Below are positions 52,344 through 61,324 of a stretch of 64,000 nucleotides of DNA, piece after piece. The notes under the pieces are model-generated. The model did not search any database. It saw only the letters and a program-made list of their open reading frames with translations, and was not told the origin of the DNA. Each line of letters starts with the position of its first letter. Within the stretch, counting starts at the first letter, position 1. The DNA is from MKUN01 sp964481425 (GTDB lineage Bacteria; Bacteroidota; Bacteroidia; Chitinophagales; Chitinophagaceae): assembly GCA_964481425.1 (NCBI GenBank), contig CAYZTM010000004.1, positions 62,001-126,000 on the forward strand. The letters are read 5' to 3'. The position numbers and the translations under genes are program-made.

Positions 52344-54668
52344 ATGAGCAGAAAACAATATTACGCCTGGCTTGCCGCGAGTTTCGTTTTTGCATTTCTT
52401 GTTATCTACTATATGCTCACACCTTTATTTGTGTCGCCAGGTCATTTTATGCTCAATCCTTCGGGCGATGGGGGGAAAAACTACTATGCGTACCTATACC
52501 AATCTCTGTATGGCAAGGGTGTATGGTTCAATGGCATGAACTATCCGTATGGTGAGCATGTGGTGTATACAGATAACCAGCCGGTTCTGGCCCTGCTGGT
52601 CTCCTATTTAAGACATATAGTACCCGTGGATGCAAACACTGCTTTGGGCATTATGCATATTTCCATAGCAATGGGGTACATATTGGCTATAGTGATCTGT
52701 TACAAAATACTGATTGAATGGCGGGTGCGTCCCTGGCTGGCGATCTTGTTCTCGTCTATAATTATTGTCATGTCGCCGCAGGTGCTTCGCCTGACCGGTC
52801 ATTACTCTTTGTCGCATGCCTTTTATATACCCTTGCTCATTTACCTATTACTTAAGTATCATAACACGAGGAAGTACAAATACCTGACCTATCTTTTTGT
52901 TGCCAATATATTAATGACATTCATGCACCCATATTTCCTGGGAATTACACTAGCATTGTGCGGTTTCTACTTTGTTGCCTATTTCATATTCTCCGGGAAA
53001 AGTGTTTGGGGACGTTTCAAAGAGGGCCTCCCCGTGCTGATTTCGGTATTAGGTAGTGCACTGGTTGTTAAACTGATTTTACTTGCGACCGATCCGCTAA
53101 AAGATCGCCCCACTGCGCCATATGGCACTCTTGTTTATCTCACAGAATGTCGCGACTTCCTAACCTCAGCTTTTTCACCAATATGGCAAACGATCCGCGC
53201 GAAGGACTGGTACACTGATCTGTCGAGCGGAGGAGAGGGTTATTCTTATATTGGCATTGTACCAATAGTAGTAAGTGCCATCACGATCATCACAGGCCTT
53301 ATTATGGTCATGATATATGCCGTAAAACGAAGAGGCATGCCGGATAGAAAGTTATCTGCGTCAGTATATGTTTGGCTCTTCATAGCATTCGCATCACTCT
53401 GCATAGCCTGTGGCATTCCTTTTAAATGGAATGCAATTTGGATATTTCACTATATGCCACCACTACGGCAATTCAGAACATTGGGAAGATTCAGCTGGGT
53501 ATTCTATTATATTATCACCTTGTTCACTGCAGTATGCCTCAGCCGGTATTACGAATGGATATTATCACGTAAAAGAATATTGGCGTATGTTTTTATTGCA
53601 GCACCACTGTGCACATGGGGACTTGAAGCAAAGGGCTACCTGGAAAGAATGAAGACTCTTGAAGCAAACTATGCCAACGATTACAATTGGTTTTTCTTCA
53701 AAAATGATAAAAACTGGGAAGACTTTCTGGGTAAGCACGGGTATAAACCTTCTGACTTCCAGGCAATAATAACCCTGCCATTTACACACATAGGAAGCGA
53801 TAAACTTTGGGTAAACACAGATAACACCTGGAACATGGTGCTGGCCTACAAGGCCAGTTTCGAGCTGCATTTGCCCATGGTGGACGCGTACATGTCACGC
53901 ACATCATGGGACGAAGCAGAGAAGCAGGTGAGAATAGCCGGAGGGCCATGGGCGGATAAGCCCTTACTTAGAATTAGTGATAACCGTCCGTTTTTACTAC
54001 TTAAAATCGATATGCTAGATATTGGGGACGACCAGGATTATTTGCTGACAGCCAGTGATTCCATCGGGCACTTTTCACAGTTTTATGTTTATTCCTGTTA
54101 CCCTGACAGAATACGCGCCAATGATGCAGCGCACCGAAATGAGGTAAAGCCAATATACAAAGCTATGAAGGCCGGAGATACATGTATAGGATGCGCAGGC
54201 ACATGGTACGTAAATCACTATGACAATACCGCGACTGAACAACATCTTTTCGGGAAAGGTGCTCAGGAAACAATACCCAAAGAAGACACCGTTATAGGCC
54301 TAATACCGGTAAAACCAGCTTATAATGATGAAAAATATGAAATCTCCTTTTGGTCCCAGTTAGAAAAAGGCACTTATATGAGTCCGTACATAATGTTCAG
54401 CCTGCTTGACAGTAACAACAAAGAAGTTGCCTCGGGAGCAGCTGTGACCAAAGAAAGTACCGATAATGCAAGTGGCTTGTGGTTCAGGGCCTCCAAATAT
54501 TTCAATATGCCAGGCACTACACGAAAAATTAAGATCACTCTTCATAATGAACAACCCAGATCGTACCTAAAGCTTGATGAACTTATGATAAGACCGGCGG
54601 AAGCAACCATCATATCAAAAGATGCCTATGGCAATGTCATGATAAATAATCATGTATATAAGCCGTAA
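52344..54668 (+). CDS. Polytopic GT-C-like membrane protein with soluble C-terminal domain
   Basis: A 774-residue protein starting at the ATG at 52344 (a TTG two codons earlier is possible). About eleven hydrophobic helices (8-460) are followed by a 300-residue extracytoplasmic domain ending without a membrane helix. The first loop holds NPSGDGGKNYYAYLYQSLYG, the acidic pair expected at the active site of lipid-linked-sugar glycosyltransferases. Substrate unknown. It sits between paaC and paaD, 148 bases after paaC, an odd place for an envelope gene. Confidence 0.75.
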   Translation: MSRKQYYAWLAASFVFAFLVIYYMLTPLFVSPGHFMLNPSGDGGKNYYAYLYQSLYGKGVWFNGMNYPYGEHVVYTDNQPVLALLVSYLRHIVPVDANTALGIMHISIAMGYILAIVICYKILIEWRVRPWLAILFSSIIIVMSPQVLRLTGHYSLSHAFYIPLLIYLLLKYHNTRKYKYLTYLFVANILMTFMHPYFLGITLALCGFYFVAYFIFSGKSVWGRFKEGLPVLISVLGSALVVKLILLATDPLKDRPTAPYGTLVYLTECRDFLTSAFSPIWQTIRAKDWYTDLSSGGEGYSYIGIVPIVVSAITIITGLIMVMIYAVKRRGMPDRKLSASVYVWLFIAFASLCIACGIPFKWNAIWIFHYMPPLRQFRTLGRFSWVFYYIITLFTAVCLSRYYEWILSRKRILAYVFIAAPLCTWGLEAKGYLERMKTLEANYANDYNWFFFKNDKNWEDFLGKHGYKPSDFQAIITLPFTHIGSDKLWVNTDNTWNMVLAYKASFELHLPMVDAYMSRTSWDEAEKQVRIAGGPWADKPLLRISDNRPFLLLKIDMLDIGDDQDYLLTASDSIGHFSQFYVYSCYPDRIRANDAAHRNEVKPIYKAMKAGDTCIGCAGTWYVNHYDNTATEQHLFGKGAQETIPKEDTVIGLIPVKPAYNDEKYEISFWSQLEKGTYMSPYIMFSLLDSNNKEVASGAAVTKESTDNASGLWFRASKYFNMPGTTRKIKITLHNEQPRSYLKLDELMIRPAEATIISKDAYGNVMINNHVYKP

Positions 54669-54824
54669 ATTTGCCTAAAGGCTTTATGAGTATACATTAT
54701 GAAAACGGGACAAGTAGCACGGTGCTATCCAAAACGGTGTAATAAAAGACAAAACAAATACAGTTAACACCAGAATAAACGTGAAAAACGACAAACATAA
54801 ACAATACCTGTACCGGTAAGCAAT

Positions 54825-56357
54825 ATGGCAAAAGAAAAAACCAATATACTCTCGCTCATTACACTTACAGCTTTTATTATCCTGAGCTTTTTCCTCAACG
54901 ACGGGACCAGGATCATACAGATGCATCCCGCATCGATACATCAATGGCGACAAAGCGACTGCGTAGCGTATGGGCGAAGATATTATGAAGATAACAACCC
55001 TCTATTTCAACCTGCCACTTACTTTATGGCTGGTAAAGATGGCAAGGTAGCCAGTGAGCTTCCTATAATCTATTACCTGGGTTCAAAACTATGTCATGTG
55101 ACAGGCTTCAATTACTGGATATTCCGCGGTCTGACGTTTTTCTGCTACCTAATCGGCCTCATCTACCTTTACAAGACAGTGCGCTTATGGATACAGCGGC
55201 CTATGCTGGCACTGTTTCCCGTGCTTATTCTCGGTTCATCAGGATTCTACTACTACTATGCGCTTAATTTTTTGCCAAATGTTCCGGCTATAGCTTTGTC
55301 CTTTGCAGGCCTGTACTACATGATCATATACATACGCAATAATAGTTACGGCAGCCTTGCGGCGAGTACCTTCCTGTTTTCTTTGAGCGTTTTGCTGAAA
55401 CCGCCGGATGGCGGGCTAACCTGGCTATCATGCGTAGGTGCTATTCTGGTCATATGCCTATGGCAGAGAAACGCAACGACAGAGCGAAAGGCACTAAAGG
55501 GCATTTTAATAGCCAGTGCAATTATCGGCTCGTTTTTAATATGGTGGTACCTATACGTGCAACATTATAACGATGTAAACGGAAACCATCAAAACCTGCA
55601 GGGCTTCTACTCGATCCGGGGTATGGACGAGGGCGGCATACGGTATATTTTACAAGAGCGCATCCTGCATGTATGGTCGAAGGCCTATCAAAGCAGGCTG
55701 GTACTGGGTTTCTTTGTTCTGCTACTACCGATATATTTCATCATGTGGCGGAAACTGGATAGCTTCCTGAAATACTTTTCCCTGTTCACAATATTGGGTA
55801 CAATATGCTATGCCCTGTTATGGTTCAAAGCATTCAATGACCATGACTACTATCAGCTCATTTTTGTGATATCACCTACATTCGTATGCATTTGCTTACT
55901 AGAATATTATGAACGTGCCCTGCTGCCAAAATGGAACAGGATCACTAACGGACTTGTGATCACAATACTTATCTCGCTTGTAATAGCAGGGATAGCGCAA
56001 AATAAAAAGGTACAGACACAGCGCTACTCGAAAGAAATGTTGAGCAAGTTCAATGAGCATCTATATGAGTTATCGCCCTACCTTGATAAGTGGGGTATAG
56101 GAAAAAAAGAAATCGTATTGTGCCTCCCGGACTTGTCACCAAATATATCTCTGGTTGCCATAGGGCGGCGCGGGTTCTCAGAAGAGTTTTATAAAGGCTA
56201 TGATCTTGGATTCTTTAAAAAGAGAGGTGTACAATATGTTATCATCAGTGATACTAATTATCTACACGATTGTTCTTATAAGCCATACCTCAATAATTTA
56301 GTAGGCAGATATGCCGATATTAGTGTTTACGACATATCCCAGGAAGCAATCCCATAA
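54825..56357 (+). CDS. Polytopic GT-C / ArnT-like membrane glycosyltransferase-type protein
   Basis: A 510-residue protein with about eleven membrane helices. The first periplasmic loop HPASIHQWRQSDCVAYGRRYYEDNNPLF has the charged residues typical of PMT/ArnT-like enzymes, which transfer sugars from polyprenyl phosphate in the periplasm. Its C-terminal soluble part (about 420-510) is short. The stop overlaps the paaD start by one base (TAATG at 56355-56359), so it is almost surely cotranslated with paaD. A role in surface glycan or protein glycosylation is inferred. Confidence 0.75.
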   Translation: MAKEKTNILSLITLTAFIILSFFLNDGTRIIQMHPASIHQWRQSDCVAYGRRYYEDNNPLFQPATYFMAGKDGKVASELPIIYYLGSKLCHVTGFNYWIFRGLTFFCYLIGLIYLYKTVRLWIQRPMLALFPVLILGSSGFYYYYALNFLPNVPAIALSFAGLYYMIIYIRNNSYGSLAASTFLFSLSVLLKPPDGGLTWLSCVGAILVICLWQRNATTERKALKGILIASAIIGSFLIWWYLYVQHYNDVNGNHQNLQGFYSIRGMDEGGIRYILQERILHVWSKAYQSRLVLGFFVLLLPIYFIMWRKLDSFLKYFSLFTILGTICYALLWFKAFNDHDYYQLIFVISPTFVCICLLEYYERALLPKWNRITNGLVITILISLVIAGIAQNKKVQTQRYSKEMLSKFNEHLYELSPYLDKWGIGKKEIVLCLPDLSPNISLVAIGRRGFSEEFYKGYDLGFFKKRGVQYVIISDTNYLHDCSYKPYLNNLVGRYADISVYDISQEAIP

Positions 56358-56860
56358 TGAACGACAATATCGACACACAAACAATATACCAATGGCTGGA
56401 GACAGTGACCGATCCGGAAGTACCGGTATTGAACATACTGGACCTGGGCATAGTACGGGATGTTTCGCTTACTGAAGAGCATGGAGTGAGAGAAGCTACG
56501 ATAACCATAACACCTACCTACAGCGGGTGCCCCGCCATGGACGTAATAGCCATGAACATACGTATGGCTCTCCTGAGCCACGGTATCAAAAAAGTGCATA
56601 TTGTGAACCAGCTGAGCCCTGCATGGACCACAGATTGGATGAGTGAGGAGGGAAAACGCAAACTGAAAGAATACGGGATAGCCCCACCGGCACGTAAGGC
56701 AGCCAACAAGCTGGGATTGTTCGACGAAGATATAGTGGCCTGCCCCCGATGCGGTTCTGAAGATACGGAACTGGTGAGCCAATTTGGGCCTACTTCCTGT
56801 AAAGCGTTATACAAATGCAATTCCTGCAAAGAGCCATTCGAACATTTTAAATGTCATTGA
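56357..56860 (+). CDS. paaD: Phenylacetate degradation protein PaaD (PaaJ)
   Basis: A 167-residue MIP18/DUF59-like protein needed for maturation of the epoxidase, probably by delivering iron or Fe-S. The N-terminal DUF59 block (TDPEVPVLNILDLGIVRDV, TYSGCPAMDVIA) is followed by a zinc-ribbon-like tail: CPRCGSEDT and CNSCKEPFEHFKCH. It normally follows paaC directly. Here it comes after two membrane genes, with the last one overlapping its start codon. Confidence 0.93.
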   Translation: MNDNIDTQTIYQWLETVTDPEVPVLNILDLGIVRDVSLTEEHGVREATITITPTYSGCPAMDVIAMNIRMALLSHGIKKVHIVNQLSPAWTTDWMSEEGKRKLKEYGIAPPARKAANKLGLFDEDIVACPRCGSEDTELVSQFGPTSCKALYKCNSCKEPFEHFKCH

Positions 56861-56907
56861 TTCCCCACAAGATATAATATCAAAAGGCCGCTTTATCTTT
56901 ATATACG

Positions 56908-57273
56908 ATGTACGAAACCAAGTATGATCCGTTAGCACCAGTAAGTGTTTTTTATAAGCGGCTGCTTTGGAATTTTGCCGTGGCCTGCGGATTGCTGGCT
57001 GTTTGCTTAAGTATCGGCATATTGGGTTACCACTATACTGACAACATCCCATGGATTGACTCATTACACAATGCATCGATGATATTGAGCGGGATGGGAC
57101 CTGTAGTGGAAATAAAATCGGTCGGAGGAAAACTCTTCTCTTCTTTTTACGCACTTTTCAGCGGTGTAGCATTCATTACCAATATAGGTATCATACTGGC
57201 TCCTATGGCACACCGGCTTTACCACCGGCTGCACGTATCAGAAGACAATGACGATGATGCGGCAAAAAACTAA
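56908..57273 (+). CDS. Small two-to-three-helix membrane protein, unknown function
   Basis: A 121-residue protein with a hydrophobic helix near 24-44 (LWNFAVACGLLAVCLSIGILG) and a second near 83-104 (FYALFSGVAFITNIGIILAP), separated by an amphipathic NASMILSGMGPVVEIKSVGGK loop that recalls a re-entrant pore loop but lacks a channel signature. The C-terminus is His- and Asp-rich. It is 47 bases after paaD and converges on rnc with a 4-base overlap. Confidence 0.65.
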   Translation: MYETKYDPLAPVSVFYKRLLWNFAVACGLLAVCLSIGILGYHYTDNIPWIDSLHNASMILSGMGPVVEIKSVGGKLFSSFYALFSGVAFITNIGIILAPMAHRLYHRLHVSEDNDDDAAKN

Positions 57274-57986
57274 GTGATGGACAATACTTCGATGGCCTTC
57301 TGTGCTGCTACCTGGCCAGCCTCTTTCTTGCTATAGCCGGTGCCACTTGCCACCAGTTCTCCTTCAAGAGAAACGCCCATAGTAAAAACCTTTCGAGAGC
57401 CTTCCACTTTTTCATCGAGTGTATCGAATGTAAGCAGGCGGTTATTGCGTTGTGCCCAGCTGAGGAGTTTGTTCTTGTAGTTGGTGTCCGTGCTTTCCAT
57501 CGTCTCAATATCTATATAGGGACGAATGATCTGGCGAATGATGAACTGACGTGTTTTGACAAAGCCCTGATCGAGATAAACTGCACCGATAAGGGCCTCG
57601 AGGGCATTGCCAAAAATATGGCTGCGGCTCAGGCCCCTGTCGTTCTGGTTATATTGCACCATTTTCTGCAGCCCCATACGCAGGGCTACATTGTTCAATG
57701 TCTCCCGGCGAACAATGCGTGAACGCATCTCTGTAAGATAGCCCTCGGTCTGGTAAGGATACTTTTTAAACAGATACTCCGCAACTATTGCACCAAGCAT
57801 GGCATCGCCGAGGAATTCAAGGCGTTCGTTGTTCTGCTCCAGCTCTTCGATCTTTGAGCGGTGCATCAGGGCCAGCTGATAGTAGGGCAAGTGAGCGGGC
57901 GTAAAACCCAAAATATGCTCGAGCTGCGATAAAAGCTGCTTGTTTGGTGAAAAAAGGTGTAAGATGCGTGACGTGAAACGACGCAA
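57270..57986 (-). CDS. rnc: Ribonuclease III
   Basis: Double-strand-specific endonuclease acting in rRNA processing. The 238 residues carry the signature NERLEFLGDA (53-62) with catalytic Glu57 and Asp61, the second acidic pair in NALEALIGAVYLD, and a C-terminal dsRNA-binding domain (about 165-235). It is the last of an acpP-fabF-rnc run, the classical arrangement; fabF ends 2 bases before its start. Confidence 0.94.
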   Translation of the reverse strand: MRRFTSRILHLFSPNKQLLSQLEHILGFTPAHLPYYQLALMHRSKIEELEQNNERLEFLGDAMLGAIVAEYLFKKYPYQTEGYLTEMRSRIVRRETLNNVALRMGLQKMVQYNQNDRGLSRSHIFGNALEALIGAVYLDQGFVKTRQFIIRQIIRPYIDIETMESTDTNYKNKLLSWAQRNNRLLTFDTLDEKVEGSRKVFTMGVSLEGELVASGTGYSKKEAGQVAAQKAIEVLSIT

Positions 57987-57988
57987 AA

Positions 57989-59251
57989 CTATTCTTCGAA
58001 TTTTTTGAATATCACTGAAGCGTTGTGACCGCCGAAGCCGAAAGTATTGCTTAAGGCAGCGCGGATGGGACGCTGTTGGGCCTTATGGAACGTGAGGTTT
58101 AATTTAGGATCGATCGCAGGATCGTCGGTAAAGTGATTGATGGTTGGAGGAACCGTATCATTCATTACAGCGAGTATGCTTGCAACAGCCTCTATGGCAC
58201 CTGCACCACCTAAGAGGTGACCGGTCATAGATTTGGTAGAGCTAATGTTGAGCTTATAGGCATGATCACCAAAAACCTTTTGTATGGCTGTCAACTCTGC
58301 AACGTCGCCCAATGGGGTAGATGTGCCATGCACATTGATGTAGTCAATGTCTCCCGGTTTCATACCTGCATCTTCGAGGGCATTGTTCATTACGTTGATC
58401 ACACCCAGACCTTCGGGATGCGGCGCTGTGAGGTGATAGGCATCGGCACTCATGCCGCCACCAACCAGCTCAGCCAATATAGTGGCACCGCGCTTTTTGG
58501 CGTGCTCATACTCTTCGAGTATTACAGATGCTGCGCCCTCGCCCAGCACAAAACCGTCACGATCAAGATCGAAAGGACGGCTGGCTGTTTTAGGGTCGTC
58601 GTTGCGCTCAGAGAGGGCCTTCATCGCATTGAAACCACCAATACCTGACTCAGTGATCACAGCTTCGGAACCACCGGTAACTATCACATCGGCCTTACCT
58701 GTACGTATATACATCAAGGCATCGATCAATGCATTGGTAGAAGATGCACAAGCACTAACGGTAGCGAAGTTGGGGCCACGGAAACCATACTTCATAGAAA
58801 TATGACCTGCTGCAATGTCCAATATCAGTTTGGGGATGAAGAAGGGGTTAAAGCGTGGTGTACCATCGCCGGCATTGAATGCGGTCATTTCCTCGATAAA
58901 GGTGATCATACCACCTATACCCGATGCCCATATAACACCAACACGGTCTTTATTGATATCGTCTGAATCGAGGCGTGCATTTTTCACTGCTTCGGTAGCA
59001 GCAACTACAGCCAGTTGTGAGAACCGGTCGAGCTTGCGAGCCTCCTTGCGTTCAAAATGGTCTTCAGGATTATATCCTTTTACCTCGCAGGCGAACTTGG
59101 TCTTAAATTTTGAGATGTCAAACTGTTTAATGAAGTCGGCACCCGAAACGCCATTAACCAATCCATCCCAATATTCCGGTACGGTATTGCCTATTGGCGT
59201 CAGGGCGCCGAGACCCGTAACGACAACGCGTTTATACGGTAAATTCATCAA
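57989..59251 (-). CDS. fabF: 3-oxoacyl-[acyl-carrier-protein] synthase II
   Basis: Elongating condensing enzyme of fatty acid synthesis (KAS II). Active-site Cys168 in VSACASSTNA, His308 in NVHGTSTP and His345 in SMTGHLLGG give the Cys-His-His triad. At 420 residues it is of normal length. Two consecutive Met codons begin it; the second may be the start. acpP, its substrate carrier, precedes it by 30 bases. Confidence 0.96.
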   Translation of the reverse strand: MMNLPYKRVVVTGLGALTPIGNTVPEYWDGLVNGVSGADFIKQFDISKFKTKFACEVKGYNPEDHFERKEARKLDRFSQLAVVAATEAVKNARLDSDDINKDRVGVIWASGIGGMITFIEEMTAFNAGDGTPRFNPFFIPKLILDIAAGHISMKYGFRGPNFATVSACASSTNALIDALMYIRTGKADVIVTGGSEAVITESGIGGFNAMKALSERNDDPKTASRPFDLDRDGFVLGEGAASVILEEYEHAKKRGATILAELVGGGMSADAYHLTAPHPEGLGVINVMNNALEDAGMKPGDIDYINVHGTSTPLGDVAELTAIQKVFGDHAYKLNISSTKSMTGHLLGGAGAIEAVASILAVMNDTVPPTINHFTDDPAIDPKLNLTFHKAQQRPIRAALSNTFGFGGHNASVIFKKFEE

Positions 59252-59281
59252 ACGATCTCTGTTCTGTGTAGTTCTTAAAAA

Positions 59282-59518
59282 TTACTTTACGTGTTCTTCC
59301 AGGTAAGATATGGCTTGGCCCACTGTAGTAATGGTCTCAGCCTGTTCATCGGGGATAGATATATTGAATTCCTTTTCGAATTCCATAATCAACTCCACTG
59401 TATCCAGAGAGTCAGCACCCAGGTCGTTAGTAAAACTAGCTTCCGTGGTAACTTCAGACTCGTCCACACCCAGCTTGTCCACAATGATTTTCTTTACGCG
59501 ATTTGCAATTTCAGACAT
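59282..59518 (-). CDS. acpP: Acyl carrier protein
   Basis: Carries growing acyl chains on 4-phosphopantetheine attached to Ser37 of the DSL motif (LGADSLDTVELIMEFE). The 78 residues form the acidic four-helix fold. First gene of acpP-fabF-rnc; a -7 box lies at 59545-59552. Confidence 0.96.
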   Translation of the reverse strand: MSEIANRVKKIIVDKLGVDESEVTTEASFTNDLGADSLDTVELIMEFEKEFNISIPDEQAETITTVGQAISYLEEHVK

Positions 59519-59544
59519 GGTTAATGCAATTTGATTTTATGGTG

Positions 59545-59552
59545 CAAAAATA
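59545..59552 (-). promoter_or_regulatory. Probable -7 box of acpP-fabF-rnc
   Basis: TATTTTTG on the minus strand, 26 bases before the acpP ATG. Confidence 0.45.
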
Positions 59553-59637
59553 TACTTTTTAGGATAAAGGAGAAGCTGTTGCCTATTTTCTTTGAAATAC
59601 TTCTTTTTATTTAGTGATATATTGTTAATATTTAATG

Positions 59638-60315
59638 TTATGGAGACTTTTTTAATATTTGCTCCTGCACTATCTGGCCATCCCTCATCATCATGACACG
59701 GTCTGTCATATTGGCAAGGGCCTCGTTGTGCGTGATCATAACAAAAGTATGCCCGAAACGATCGCGCAGTTGCAGAAACAGTTCATGGATTGCCTGGGCG
59801 TTTGCACTGTCGAGGTTGCCTGTAGGCTCATCGGCCATTATTATGGAAGGCTTGTTGATGAGTGCCCGGGCAATGGCAACGCGCTGCTGCTCACCACCTG
59901 AAAGCTCGGACGGCTTGTTGTCGAGCCGCTCACCAAGCCCTACAGTGTGGAGCATTTCTGCAGCCTGTTGCAGAGCCTCCTTTTTACCCATACCCTTGAT
60001 CCATAAAGGAACGGCGGCATTCTCTACCGCGCTGAACTCTGGCAGCAGGTGATGAAACTGGAACACAAAACCAATATGCTGATTGCGAAAACGGGCCTGC
60101 TTTTTTGATGGCAGCTTGAAGATATCAACCCCATCAATGGTGACTGTACCACTATCCGGCTTGTCGAGTGCTCCGAGCAAATGGAGCAAAGTACTTTTGC
60201 CCGCGCCAGAGGGCCCTACAATAGATACGATCTCGCCCTTTGCCACATGCAATGAAACTCCGTTCACAACCGTTAAGTTGGAATACTTTTTGAGGAGTTG
60301 GGTAGCGACAAGCAT
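59638..60315 (-). CDS. lolD: LolD-like ABC transporter ATP-binding protein
   Basis: ATPase of an ABC exporter of the LolD/MacB/FtsE class, 225 residues. Walker A GPSGAGKST (34-42), Q-loop in GFVFQFHHLLPEFSAVENAAVP, signature LSGGEQQR, Walker B IIMADEPTGNLD and the switch His in ITHNEA are all present. The HHLLPEFSAVENAAVPL stretch favours LolD. The permease is not in the window. I start at the ATG ending 60315 (MLVATQLLKKYSN); a Met six codons earlier is also possible. Confidence 0.88.
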   Translation of the reverse strand: MLVATQLLKKYSNLTVVNGVSLHVAKGEIVSIVGPSGAGKSTLLHLLGALDKPDSGTVTIDGVDIFKLPSKKQARFRNQHIGFVFQFHHLLPEFSAVENAAVPLWIKGMGKKEALQQAAEMLHTVGLGERLDNKPSELSGGEQQRVAIARALINKPSIIMADEPTGNLDSANAQAIHELFLQLRDRFGHTFVMITHNEALANMTDRVMMMRDGQIVQEQILKKSP

Positions 60316-60407
60316 AGTGTAAAAATGCCTCAATTTGGGCTGATTAACAAATTGCCGAATAAAGCCGCGACAAGTAACAGGGGTGGATAAAGGGATAATA
60401 AGAAAAT

Positions 60408-60437
60408 TTGTAATTGTTGTGCGAAACCTTACATTTG
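60408..60437 (+). promoter_or_regulatory. Promoter of the DUF2795-like gene
   Basis: TTG at 60408-60410, 19 bases, then TACATTTG at 60430-60437: a full Bacteroidota -33/-7 pair. The leader is about 28 bases. Confidence 0.72.
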
Positions 60438-60471
60438 CGTGAAATCAGGAATAAAATTAATTATTTAATAT

Positions 60472-60693
60472 ATGTTTTGGACACTTGAATTAGCATCACA
60501 TCTTGAAGACGCACCATGGCCTGCAACGAAAGACGAACTGATAGATTATGCTATCCGTTCGGGCGCACCGCTAGAGGTGGTGGAGAACCTGCAAGAGCTG
60601 GATGATGAAGGTGAGATATACGAAGGCATAGAAGATATATGGCCCGACTATCCTACACAGGAAGACTTCTTCTTTAATGAAGACGAGTATTAA
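60472..60693 (+). CDS. Small acidic DUF2795-like protein
   Basis: A 73-residue very acidic protein: helices ATKDELIDYAIRSGAPLEVVENLQEL, then repeated acidic-aromatic turns (DDEGEIYEGIEDIWPDYP). It matches a small conserved DUF2795-type protein frequent in Bacteroidota, of unknown role. Its strong promoter and terminator suggest independent, abundant expression. Confidence 0.8.
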   Translation: MFWTLELASHLEDAPWPATKDELIDYAIRSGAPLEVVENLQELDDEGEIYEGIEDIWPDYPTQEDFFFNEDEY

Positions 60694-60714
60694 AAAAAGA
60701 AAAGAGAAAATTTT

Positions 60715-60743
60715 AAATCCCGCTGTATCGCGGGATTTTTTTT
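60715..60743 (+). terminator. Intrinsic terminator
   Basis: AAATCCCGC (60715-60723) pairs with GCGGGATTT (60730-60738), followed by TTTTT. It also lies just past the 3-prime end of the DUF5615 gene. Confidence 0.9.
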
Positions 60744-60746
60744 GAA

Positions 60747-61073
60747 CTAATTTTCTTTGATAATGATACTGCCGGGTAAAAGTTCGGTTTCGAGGACCTT
60801 CTTTATGTTGTCAACCAGTGATCTTAACGCCGAATATGTGTTCTTCTCTGCCCACAACACAATGACAGGCAAGGAATAGGTTTTAAAATTCTGCTGATGC
60901 TGCAAATTTTTGTCAAAGGTCAGCAAGGCATCAAAACCATTTTCTACCATTAGCTGCAATAGTTCCCCATTCTTCTTTCCGTTCCACCCCATATCGCGAA
61001 CAGTAAATACAGTATGCGCGTCAAAATCCAGCTTTAGTCTTTTGGGCAGATTTTCGTCAAGCAGCAGTTTCAT
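60747..61073 (-). CDS. DUF5615 PIN-like putative toxin
   Basis: A 108-residue DUF5615 protein, a PIN-like nuclease-type fold. The N-terminal LLLDENLP motif (Asp6, Glu7) and the LLTFDKNL acidic site are visible, with an internal HTVFTVRDMGWNGKKNGEL segment. DUF5615 genes are usually paired with a DUF433 gene as candidate toxin-antitoxin modules. Here it overlaps the DUF433 gene by 17 bases. RNase activity is not proven. Confidence 0.82.
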   Translation of the reverse strand: MKLLLDENLPKRLKLDFDAHTVFTVRDMGWNGKKNGELLQLMVENGFDALLTFDKNLQHQQNFKTYSLPVIVLWAEKNTYSALRSLVDNIKKVLETELLPGSIIIKEN

Positions 61074-61299
61074 AGAGGTGCTCTATGTTCTTTGATGTAA
61101 CAAGTTTTTCGGCTATCGTCAATACAGCAACTGCCTGTTCTTTCGTTACTGAAGGAAAGTCGTCTAAAAACTCACTCAGGGGAATACCCTCCTCAAGATG
61201 CATAAACAATGTTTCTACAGGCACGCGAGTCCCTTTGAATACAGGCTGACCGCCCAATATTTCCGGGTCAATAGTAATATATTCCCTAATACCTGACAT
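61057..61299 (-). CDS. DUF433 putative antitoxin
   Basis: An 80-residue DUF433 protein with the family signature ITIDPEILGGQPVFKGTRVPVETL and the LEEGIPLSEFLDDFPSVTKEQ helix-turn-helix-like region. Predicted to bind DNA and neutralise the DUF5615 partner with which it overlaps. A TAACTTTG box ends 4 bases before its ATG, so the mRNA would be almost leaderless. Confidence 0.85.
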   Translation of the reverse strand: MSGIREYITIDPEILGGQPVFKGTRVPVETLFMHLEEGIPLSEFLDDFPSVTKEQAVAVLTIAEKLVTSKNIEHLYETAA

Positions 61300-61303
61300 G
61301 TCA

Positions 61304-61311
61304 CAAAGTTA
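61304..61311 (-). promoter_or_regulatory. -7 box of the DUF433/DUF5615 pair
   Basis: TAACTTTG on the minus strand, between the radA stop and the DUF433 ATG. It gives the pair its own promoter within 25 bases of radA. Confidence 0.5.
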
Positions 61312-61324
61312 CAATTTCCCCTAA

